From Flavobacterium sp. 140616W15 (lineage in GTDB: Bacteria > Bacteroidota > Bacteroidia > Flavobacteriales > Flavobacteriaceae), in the NCBI RefSeq assembly GCF_003668995.1, contig NZ_CP033068.1, positions 186,001 through 250,000 of the forward strand: DNA of 64,000 nucleotides, given 5' to 3'. The translations under genes were made by a program, and so were the position numbers. Shown here in pieces: positions 57,121 through 64,000 of the stretch. The notes under the pieces were generated by a model. It saw only the letters and a program-made list of their open reading frames with translations, was not told the DNA's origin and did not search any database. Position 1 is the stretch's first letter, and every line of letters starts with the position of its first letter.

Positions 57121-59259
57121 TTAATCAATTAAGATTTCTAGAATTGTTATTGCGGCTTCACTAATTTTTGTTCCAGGACCAAAAACAGCAACTGCGCCAG
57201 CATCAAATAAATATTGATAATCCTGTGCAGGGATTACGCCACCCACAATCACCATAATATCTTCGCGGCCATGTTTTTTAAGTTCTTCAATAACCTGTGG
57301 CACTAGCGTTTTGTGTCCTGCAGCAAGTGAAGAAACACCTAGAATATGAACATCATTTTCTACAGCTTGCTTGGCTGCCTCTGCGGGGGTTTGGAAAAGC
57401 GGACCAATGTCTACATCAAAACCTACATCGGCATAACCAGTTGCAACTACTTTTGCACCTCTGTCATGTCCGTCTTGCCCCATTTTGGCAATCATAATTC
57501 TTGGGCGACGACCTTCTTGTTTTGCAAAAGTGTCGGCCAATTGTTTTGCTTTCTCGAAGCTTTTGTCGTCTTTTATTGCTGCACTGTACACGCCACTAAA
57601 GGATTTAATTTGTGCTTTGTATCTGCCAAAAACAGTTTCTAATGCATCACTAATTTCGCCTAATGTGGCACGACTTCTAGCGGCATCAATAGCTATTTCA
57701 AGTAAATTTCCGTCGCCAGTTTTTGCACAATGGATTAATTTTTCGAGTATTACTTTTACTTTTTCAGGATCTCTCGTGGCTTTAATATGGTCGAGTTGGG
57801 CAACTTGTTGTTTTCGAACCATTTGATTGTCGACATCAAGAATCTGTAAAGGATCTTCTTTTTCTAGTCGGTATTTATTAACACCAACAATTATATCTTG
57901 TCCGCTGTCTATTCGGGCTTGTTTTCTTGCCGCAGCTTCTTCTATTCGTAATTTTGGAATTCCAGCTTCGATGGCTTTGGTCATTCCGCCTAGCTCTTCT
58001 ACTTCTTCAATAAGTTTCCATGCGTTGGTAACTATCTCATTTGTTAAGCTTTCTACGTAATAACTACCCGCCCAAGGGTCAGCAGTTTTTGTTATTTTGG
58101 TTTCTTCCTGCAAGAAGATTTGTGTATTACGGGCAATCCTAGCCGAAAAATCGGTTGGTAAGGCTATGGCCTCATCAAGTGCATTTGTGTGTAAAGATTG
58201 TGTTCCACCAAAAGCTGCTGCAGTGGCTTCAATACAAGTACGTGCCACATTGTTAAATGGATCTTGCTCAGTTAGACTCCATCCGCTAGTTTGACAATGT
58301 GTTCTTAATGCTAAAGATTTTTCGCTTTTGGGATTAAATTGCTGGACCAATTTAGCCCAAATCATTCTTCCAGCGCGCATTTTGGCAATTTCCATAAAGT
58401 GATTCATTCCTATTGCCCAGAAAAAAGACAATCGTGGCGCAAACTCATCTATAGACATTCCGGTTGCTAATCCAGTTCTGATGTATTCTAATCCGTCAGC
58501 AAGAGTGTAAGCTAATTCAATATCAGCTGTTGCGCCTGCTTCTTGCATATGATATCCTGAAATAGAAATCGAGTTGAATTTTGGCATTTTTTTGCTTGTA
58601 TATTCAAAGATATCAGCAATGATTTTCATCGAAGGAGTTGGTGGGTAAATATAAGTGTTACGCACCATAAATTCCTTTAAGATATCATTTTGTATTGTTC
58701 CTGAAAGTTTTACTGGAGGAACACCTTGCTCTTCGGCAGCCACAATATAAAAAGCCATAATTGGTAAAACGGCGCCATTCATTGTCATGGAAACTGACAT
58801 TTCTTCAAGTGGAATTTGATCGAATAAGACTTTCATGTCTTCGACTGTATCAATTGCAACTCCAGCTTTTCCAACATCACCCACAACACGTTCGTGATCT
58901 GAGTCGTAGCCACGATGTGTAGGCAAGTCAAAAGCAATCGATAATCCTTTTTGACCAGCAGCTAGATTACGTCTGTAAAAAGCATTGCTTTCTTCGGCAG
59001 TCGAGAAACCTGCATATTGTCTAATTGTCCAAGGCCGTCTAACATACATAGTTGCATAAGGGCCTCTTAAATTTGGAGCAAATCCAGCACCAAAACCAAT
59101 ATGCTCTATATTTTCAAGATCTTGTTCGGTATAAGTTGCTTTTAAATCTATACCCTCGGCAGTTTCAAAGTTTTTAGCTGGTTGTTGGTTCTTAGAAACA
59201 ACGTCTAACTTCTCACTTTTGACATCTAGCTTGATATGGTTGAGGTCTTTTCGTATCAT
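57121..59259 (-). CDS. mutB: Methylmalonyl-CoA mutase, large subunit
   Basis: 712 aa, complete. It is the catalytic chain that interconverts succinyl-CoA and methylmalonyl-CoA with adenosylcobalamin. The barrel domain (about 40-560; [26 protein letters not shown] near 58-83) binds the CoA substrate, and the C-terminal B12 domain carries DGHDRG with the cobalt-ligand His at H598, followed by [14 protein letters not shown]. It lies 39 bp after the small subunit gene, in one transcript. It links propionyl-CoA and branched-chain amino acid breakdown to the TCA cycle. No epimerase or MeaB chaperone is in the window. Confidence 0.95.
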   Translation of the reverse strand: MIRKDLNHIKLDVKSEKLDVVSKNQQPAKNFETAEGIDLKATYTEQDLENIEHIGFGAGFAPNLRGPYATMYVRRPWTIRQYAGFSTAEESNAFYRRNLAAGQKGLSIAFDLPTHRGYDSDHERVVGDVGKAGVAIDTVEDMKVLFDQIPLEEMSVSMTMNGAVLPIMAFYIVAAEEQGVPPVKLSGTIQNDILKEFMVRNTYIYPPTPSMKIIADIFEYTSKKMPKFNSISISGYHMQEAGATADIELAYTLADGLEYIRTGLATGMSIDEFAPRLSFFWAIGMNHFMEIAKMRAGRMIWAKLVQQFNPKSEKSLALRTHCQTSGWSLTEQDPFNNVARTCIEATAAAFGGTQSLHTNALDEAIALPTDFSARIARNTQIFLQEETKITKTADPWAGSYYVESLTNEIVTNAWKLIEEVEELGGMTKAIEAGIPKLRIEEAAARKQARIDSGQDIIVGVNKYRLEKEDPLQILDVDNQMVRKQQVAQLDHIKATRDPEKVKVILEKLIHCAKTGDGNLLEIAIDAARSRATLGEISDALETVFGRYKAQIKSFSGVYSAAIKDDKSFEKAKQLADTFAKQEGRRPRIMIAKMGQDGHDRGAKVVATGYADVGFDVDIGPLFQTPAEAAKQAVENDVHILGVSSLAAGHKTLVPQVIEELKKHGREDIMVIVGGVIPAQDYQYLFDAGAVAVFGPGTKISEAAITILEILID

Positions 59260-59298
59260 TGAAACACTTTTTGTATGGGTTGTTACTTTAAAATTGAA

Positions 59299-60668
59299 TT
59301 ATTCAAGAGCTAAACGTTCCTGTTCTAATTTCTCAGACAACCGTTTTTCTATTATTGGTGTAATTAATGTCTTTCTAGGTTTTATTTTTACAAAAGGAAA
59401 GAGTTCTAGATCATGTTTCATTTTGTCGTCTTTGTTCGGGTATTTATTTGTTCCGAGCAATATTTCTTTCTTTGTGTCAAATAATTCTTGTTCCTTATCT
59501 GCACTTTCCTGAATTCTTCTTTTGATGGTTCCTTCGGTCAAAAGTTTTAAGAAACCACCATTGGTCTCGATTTCTTTAAAAAGCGTTAATGCTTTTTCAG
59601 CAAGTTGCTTAGTAAGACTTTCGATATAATAACTTCCGTCGGCAGGGTTATTGACTTTGTCAAAATAACTTTCATTTTTAAGAATCAATAGCTGATTACG
59701 AGCAATTCGATCTCCAAATTCATTGTCTTTGTGATATAAAGCGTCGTATGGTAAATTAGCAATTGCATCAGCACCACCAATTATTGCCGACATGCATTCG
59801 GTTGTGGTACGTAGCATATTTACATTGTAATCATACAAGGTTTTATTTCGCTTTGTTGGTGAAACTAATAAATGACATTCTAGATTCGGATTGTATTCAG
59901 TTGCAACTAAATTAAAAAGCAATCGCAAAGCACGAAGTTTTGCTATTTCAAAAAGTAATTAGTACCCACAGATATTTCTAATACAATCGTTCCATTTATT
60001 GAAGGGATTCTATTAAAATATTCGTTGGCATGGGCAACACTATAAGCAATTTGTTGCACCATATTGGCACCAGCATTTTGATATAAACCTGAATTTATAC
60101 TTATTAATGACGCATTTGGAATTTCTTTTGAAAGAATTTCAAGTGTTTCAAAATTGTTCTTTTGTTTGGTTGTAAATGAAAACCAATTGCCATCTTTTGC
60201 CAATTGCCCAATTGGATCAATAGTATAATAAAAAGTGGCTTTTTTTTGTTTCGAGATTGTATTTAATCTTTTAACGAAATCGATTGAGATGAAATTCAAA
60301 TTGAAGTAAACGTTTTTATTTTCTAACGTTAAATTTTGGAATAATTTTTCCACATCAATGGAGTCGTCCTCAATCGTAAAGCGTAGGCTTTCGGCTCCTC
60401 TTTTTAAAGAATCTAAAGCCCTTTCAACTGATTTTAAAAGGTCATGAACAAAAATGTTCTGGCATATTTTAAAATCAGTTGCTTTAGTTGTTATCTCAAC
60501 AGGCTTTATATCTTCATCATTATGATAAAATGGTTTTACCTGAATGTCTTCTGGTGAATTCCAAATCAGGGTTTCGTTATAATCGGCACCATCCAATTCA
60601 AATTGTATTTGTTGTTTCCACTGTTTGGATGATACAGGACTAAAATTATCGAAAAGGGGAGTAGCCAT
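59299..60668 (-). CDS. mutA: Methylmalonyl-CoA mutase, small subunit, frameshifted in this sequence
   Basis: 456 aa after repair. It starts ATPLFDNFSPVSSKQWKQQIQFELDGADYNETLIW and ends in the C-terminal part of the barrel family without a B12 domain, as for MutA. It is the non-catalytic partner of MutB. The break lies at A5 (59950-59954 on the given strand; six expected), restoring VGTNYFFEIAKLRALRLLF. The parts read as one gene: 60668-59943 and 59928-59299 in neighbouring frames. A start at 60668 agrees with the family. Confidence 0.9.
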
Positions 60669-60692
60669 TTTTATCTTTTTATAATTCTGAGT

Positions 60693-61016
60693 TTATTTTT
60701 TTTTGATAGTGTCACCTTCAAATTCGATGATGTAAATGTCTTCACTATCTTTTTTCATAAAGTACTTTTCTCTAGCATATTTCTCAATCTGCTCAGGGTT
60801 TTTAAGTTCTTTTATTTGTTCCTGATCTTTTTTTATTTCTTCTTGATAATAGGTTTTATTGTCTTGTAACTCATTTATTTGATTATCGAGAAAGCGATGG
60901 TCAAAATAGGAGTAGTTATCTAAAAAAACCATCCAGATTATAAAAAACAATAAGACCCAAACGTATTTGTTGCTTAGGAATTTAAACCAAGATTTGTCTT
61001 TATATGGATTTTTCAT
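60693..61016 (-). CDS. Septum formation initiator (DivIC/FtsB-like)
   Basis: 107 aa. A membrane helix (FLSNKYVWVLLFFIIWMVFL, about 13-32) is followed by a coiled coil (INELQDNKTYYQEEIKKDQEQIKEL, about 43-67) and the conserved end ARKYFMKKDSEDIYIIEF. DivIC/FtsB-like proteins join the FtsQ-FtsL complex at the division site. It has a promoter of its own (61066-61073) but is followed by mutA after 24 bp, so the two may be transcribed together. The order udk-divIC-mutAB occurs in other flavobacteria to my recollection. Confidence 0.88.
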   Translation of the reverse strand: MKNPYKDKSWFKFLSNKYVWVLLFFIIWMVFLDNYSYFDHRFLDNQINELQDNKTYYQEEIKKDQEQIKELKNPEQIEKYAREKYFMKKDSEDIYIIEFEGDTIKKK

Positions 61017-61065
61017 TTTTTATTTTTTAGCCCCGGTAGAGTCGATATCCTTTGTGAGGAACGAA

Positions 61066-61073
61066 CAAAGATA
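61066..61073 (-). promoter_or_regulatory. -7 box before the divIC-like gene
   Basis: On the minus strand this reads TATCTTTG, an exact TAnnTTTG match 50 bp before the ATG. Confidence 0.6.
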
Positions 61074-61127
61074 AAGGCGAAAACGGGATTAGCTCCTAAT
61101 CATTAATGCAATAAATTTACAATAAAA

Positions 61128-61736
61128 TTATAGAATACGTTGCGTAATTACTGCACGAACTACATCTATTGCTACAGTGTTGTATTTGTCGTTTGGAATT
61201 ATGATGTCTGCAAAAGCTTTAGTAGGTTCTATAAATTGCTCATGCATAGGTTTTAACGTGTTTTGGTAGCGTGTTAAAACTTCGTCTAAATCACGTCCAC
61301 GTTCTGCGATATCACGCTTTAAACGTCTGATAAGTCTTTCGTCTGAATCGGCATGAACGTATACTTTAATGTCAAAAAGATCTCTAAGTTCTGGGTTTGT
61401 AAGAATTAAGATTCCTTCTACAATCATTACTTTTCTTGGGTGTGTGCTAATTGTATCGTCGGTTCTGTTATGAGTTATAAAAGAATAAACAGGCTGGTCG
61501 ATAGTTTTTCCTTCTTTAAGGTCTTTTAAATGGCTTACTAATAAATCGAAATCTATCGCACGTGGATGATCAAAATTAATTAGAGCTCTTTCATCAAAAG
61601 ATAGATTTTTATTTTCTTTGTAATACGAATCCTGAGAGATTACGCCCACTTCAGCATGAGGTAATTCATTCATGATTTGATGTACTACGGTTGTTTTCCC
61701 GCTTCCTGTTCCGCCTGCAATTCCAATAATGAGCAT
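61128..61736 (-). CDS. udk: Uridine kinase
   Basis: 202 aa. The P-loop is GGTGSGKTT at 8-16. ALINFDHPRAIDFDLLVSHLKDLKEG (about 51-76) and the GRDLDEVLTRYQNTLKPMHEQFIEPTK segment (about 148-174) are the uridine/cytidine kinase signatures. It phosphorylates uridine and cytidine in pyrimidine salvage. It starts with ATG and has a -7 box 27 bp upstream. Confidence 0.95.
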   Translation of the reverse strand: MLIIGIAGGTGSGKTTVVHQIMNELPHAEVGVISQDSYYKENKNLSFDERALINFDHPRAIDFDLLVSHLKDLKEGKTIDQPVYSFITHNRTDDTISTHPRKVMIVEGILILTNPELRDLFDIKVYVHADSDERLIRRLKRDIAERGRDLDEVLTRYQNTLKPMHEQFIEPTKAFADIIIPNDKYNTVAIDVVRAVITQRIL

Positions 61737-61762
61737 AAAAATGTTGTTATAATTTGAAGCGG

Positions 61763-61770
61763 CAAAAATA
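61763..61770 (-). promoter_or_regulatory. -7 box of the udk promoter
   Basis: On the minus strand this reads TATTTTTG, a TAnnTTTG match, 27 bp before the ATG of udk. Confidence 0.5.
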
Positions 61771-61855
61771 ATAATTAATACGGATTTGTCATTAGATAAA
61801 ATTTTTAAAATTGCATATAGTTTTTATCTTGTTTTTTGATGGATTTTATAAAAAT

Positions 61856-61891
61856 AAAAGGCTTCAATTACAGTGTAATTGAAGCCTTTTG
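61856..61891 (-). terminator. Terminator after the SDR gene
   Basis: AAAAGGCTTCAATTACA and TGTAATTGAAGCCTTTT form a nearly perfect 17-bp stem; T-rich on the minus strand. Confidence 0.9.
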
Positions 61892-61936
61892 TGCAATCAG
61901 TAATTTGTTTAAATACCTGACTTTAGTAAGCACTTA

Positions 61937-62818
61937 TTATTTGTTTTTCTTTGCCTTTATCATCATTTCAAGCTGATCCCAAAGTTCTTCAGGAATTGCT
62001 TCTAATAAATTAAATTGTCCAGCACCTTTTAACCATTCTCCACCATCAATAACAATTACTTCACCATTTACATAGGCTGAGAAATCAGAAACTAAATAGG
62101 CTGCTAAATTGGCTAATTCTTGGTGATCTCCTACACGCTTCAATGGCACTTTCTTTGACATGTCAAATTTTTCTGCCAGATCTCCAGGAAGTAATCTGTC
62201 CCAAGCTCCTTTTGTTGGGAATGGACCTGGAGCAATTGCATTAGTGCGTATTCCGTATTTTGCCCACTCAACGGCAAGACTTCTCGTCATGGCAAGAACA
62301 CCTGCTTTTGCAGTTGCACTTGGTACCACATAAGCTGAACCTGTCCAAGCATAAGTAGTTACAATATTTAAAACCGTTGCAGCTGTTTGTTTGGTGTCGA
62401 TCCAGTGTTTTCCAAAAGCAAGAGTACAGTTTTTAGAACCTTTTAATACGATATCGATAACAGTGTCAAAAGCATTAGCAGATAATCTTTCGGTTGGTGA
62501 AATGAAATTTCCAGCAGCGTTGTTTAGTAAAACATCTACTTTGCCAAAAGCTTTTAAAACTTCTTGTAGCATGTTTTCTACTTCTTCATAATGACGTACA
62601 TCACATTGCAAGGGCAGGCAGGTTCCACCAGTTTGTGCCTCAAGTTCTGTTGCTGTGTTTTTTAGTTTTTCTAAATCTCTCGACGTGATAGCTACTTTTG
62701 CACCTAATTCTAAAAAGTATTTGGTCATTGCTTTTCCTAGGCCACTTCCTCCACCGGTTACCACTATTACTTTGCCTTGCAAGGCATCGTCTCTTAACAT
62801 TTTATCTGTATAACTCAT
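61937..62818 (-). CDS. SDR family oxidoreductase, 2,4-dienoyl-CoA reductase-like
   Basis: 293 aa. TGGGSGLG at 21-28 is the NAD(P) motif and LLNNAAGNF at 97-105 the usual NAG-type motif. The active-site lysine is K171, but the Tyr of YxxxK is replaced by S167 (VPSATAKAGV), as in 2,4-dienoyl-CoA and trans-2-enoyl-CoA reductases of the SDR type. It is thus probably part of unsaturated fatty acid beta-oxidation. It follows the aminotransferase gene by 77 bp and ends with a terminator. Confidence 0.85.
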   Translation of the reverse strand: MSYTDKMLRDDALQGKVIVVTGGGSGLGKAMTKYFLELGAKVAITSRDLEKLKNTATELEAQTGGTCLPLQCDVRHYEEVENMLQEVLKAFGKVDVLLNNAAGNFISPTERLSANAFDTVIDIVLKGSKNCTLAFGKHWIDTKQTAATVLNIVTTYAWTGSAYVVPSATAKAGVLAMTRSLAVEWAKYGIRTNAIAPGPFPTKGAWDRLLPGDLAEKFDMSKKVPLKRVGDHQELANLAAYLVSDFSAYVNGEVIVIDGGEWLKGAGQFNLLEAIPEELWDQLEMMIKAKKNK

Positions 62819-62895
62819 GTTTTTTTAAGTTTAAAAGGTAAATATATGAATTTAATAGTATGCATGCATAATATATATGTTAATTTTAGTTTGTG

Positions 62896-64000
62896 CTAAA
62901 TGCTACATAATCGTTTGGCAGCTGCTTCTAGTGTAGTATTGTCTTTGGCGAAACAAAAACGGATTAATTTTAAATCTTTTCCATTAGCATAGAAAGTTGA
63001 AATAGGTATTGCGGCTACTCCGTATTCTGTAATTAATTTTTTGCAAAAAGTAACATCATCTTCATCGGAAATTGACTTATATGATGCGACCTGAAAATAA
63101 GTTCCTTCGCAAGCTTTTAATTCGAATCGGCTTTTTTCTAGTAGTTTTTTTAAGTAATCTCTTTTCTCTTGATAGAATTCGCCAAGTTTGGTTACATCAA
63201 CAATATCTAGATATTCGCTTATGGCTACTTGAGAAATGCTGTTTACGCTAAAAACTAAAAATTGATGTACTTTTTTAATCTCTATCATTAAGTGTTCTGG
63301 TGCTACTACATATCCAATCTTCCATCCTGTAATATGAAATGATTTTCCAAAAGAAGAAATCATGATACAACGATTAAGGAGTTCTTGGCGGGTATGTGCT
63401 GAGATGTGTTTTTCTTCAAAAGTGATGTATTCATATACTTCATCAGATAAGACTAATAGATCGGGGTATTTTTCGAGGATTTTTTCTAATCTTATAAAGT
63501 CCGCTTCTGCTAAAATTTTCCCTGTCGGGTTATGCGGATTATTGATAATTATCATTCGGGTTTTTGCCGAGCAAGCCTTTTCTATAATTTCCCAATTTGG
63601 TGTATAATCATCGTTTAAGGGAACTCGTACAGAATGTGCATTGCACAATAATACAGGAGCTTCATAGCAGTCATAACTCGGATCGAGAATTATTACTTCA
63701 TCGTTTGCTTTAATTAATGCTAATATGGTGGTGAAAATACCTTGTGTAGCCCCAGCAGTTACTAAGATTTCGGTTTCTGGTTGAACTACCCGTTTGTATG
63801 AATCTAGAACAAGTTTGGCTATTTTGGTTAATAGCGGTGGGTAACCTGACATGGGTGTATATTGGTGAACATTCTCGGTTGCGAGACGTTTTACAATACT
63901 AGTTAGTCGTTCGTCAACTGGAAAATTTGGAAATCCTTGCGATAGATTAATTGCATTGTGTTCGTTTGCCATTTTAGACATAACGGTAAAAATACTTGTG
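62896..64000 (-). CDS. PLP-dependent class I/II aminotransferase (methionine/kynurenine type), N-terminus beyond window
   Basis: At least 368 aa are seen; the frame continues open past base 64000 (TSIFTVMSKMANE precedes the internal Met at 63981), so the start is outside the window. The PLP lysine is in SSFGKSFHITGWKIGYV (near 225), NNPHNPTGK binds the phosphate/ring and the RFCFAKDN segment has the carboxylate-binding Arg. NLSQGFPNFPVD points to the YbdL/methionine aminotransferase or kynurenine aminotransferase group. It would convert an amino acid to its keto acid, possibly in methionine recycling. The SDR gene follows by 77 bp. Confidence 0.88.
   Translation of the reverse strand, partial: TSIFTVMSKMANEHNAINLSQGFPNFPVDERLTSIVKRLATENVHQYTPMSGYPPLLTKIAKLVLDSYKRVVQPETEILVTAGATQGIFTTILALIKANDEVIILDPSYDCYEAPVLLCNAHSVRVPLNDDYTPNWEIIEKACSAKTRMIIINNPHNPTGKILAEADFIRLEKILEKYPDLLVLSDEVYEYITFEEKHISAHTRQELLNRCIMISSFGKSFHITGWKIGYVVAPEHLMIEIKKVHQFLVFSVNSISQVAISEYLDIVDVTKLGEFYQEKRDYLKKLLEKSRFELKACEGTYFQVASYKSISDEDDVTFCKKLITEYGVAAIPISTFYANGKDLKLIRFCFAKDNTTLEAAAKRLCSI

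Overview
This 64 kb window looks like chromosomal DNA of a member of the Bacteroidota, very probably Flavobacterium or a close relative. The evidence is low GC, promoters with the Bacteroidota -7 box TAnnTTTG, almost no Shine-Dalgarno sequences, a type IX secretion C-terminal domain, long (481-482 aa) GAPDH, DUF2851 and DUF3467 proteins, and the gene order rpsU-xerC-hpf-tRNAs-tuf-secE-nusG-rplKAJL-rpoBC. I see no prophage, insertion sequence, CRISPR array, rRNA operon or obvious defence island; it is a mostly housekeeping segment.

Layout. 1-8 kb: end of an outer-membrane barrel protein, a PLP/CBS-domain sulfur amino acid enzyme, a DnaQ-like exonuclease, DUF2851, PspC, an amino acid permease, a helix-hairpin-helix protein and an acyl-CoA dehydrogenase. 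8-23.5 kb: the information-processing core: S21, XerC, HPF, tRNA-Thr/Tyr/Thr, EF-Tu, tRNA-Trp, SecE, NusG, L11, L1, L10, L7/L12, RpoB, RpoC, DUF3467. 23.8-33 kb: apolipoprotein N-acyltransferase, a T9SS-exported protein, RF3, a surface alpha-amylase lipoprotein, a SurA-like chaperone and a MoxR ATPase. 33-38 kb: two different aconitases side by side. 38-44.5 kb: Kelch protein, LysM-NlpC/P60 hydrolase, DUF1801, serine hydrolase-TPR protein, family 9 glycosyltransferase. 45-57 kb: amino acid metabolism and envelope: APC permease, alanine dehydrogenase with a divergent Lrp regulator, GAPDH, HtrA, DapF, acetyltransferase, MltG, lysozyme-like protein, Na+/alanine symporter. 57-64 kb: methylmalonyl-CoA mutase (two subunits), DivIC-like protein, uridine kinase, dienoyl-CoA-reductase-like SDR and the start-truncated aminotransferase.

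The most important caution is that eight genes (lnt, rpoC, moxR, acnB, the Kelch gene, the LysM-NlpC gene, the serine hydrolase and mutA) are broken by single-base losses, ten sites in all and possibly eleven. Nearly all lie in short homopolymers and each is repaired by adding one base. An rpoC broken this way would be lethal, so a homopolymer under-call in the sequence is much likelier than real gene decay. I annotate these as whole genes and give the break points.

The most interesting biology visible is regulatory. rpsU (bS21) carries a strong Shine-Dalgarno sequence in a genome that otherwise avoids them. The 5' leader of dapF is made almost entirely of 11-bp tandem repeats. Palindromes overlap the ald promoter between ald and its Lrp-type neighbour. 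Several hairpins sit at operon junctions (before tRNA-Thr, between rplL and rpoB). I found no convincing undescribed multi-gene system.
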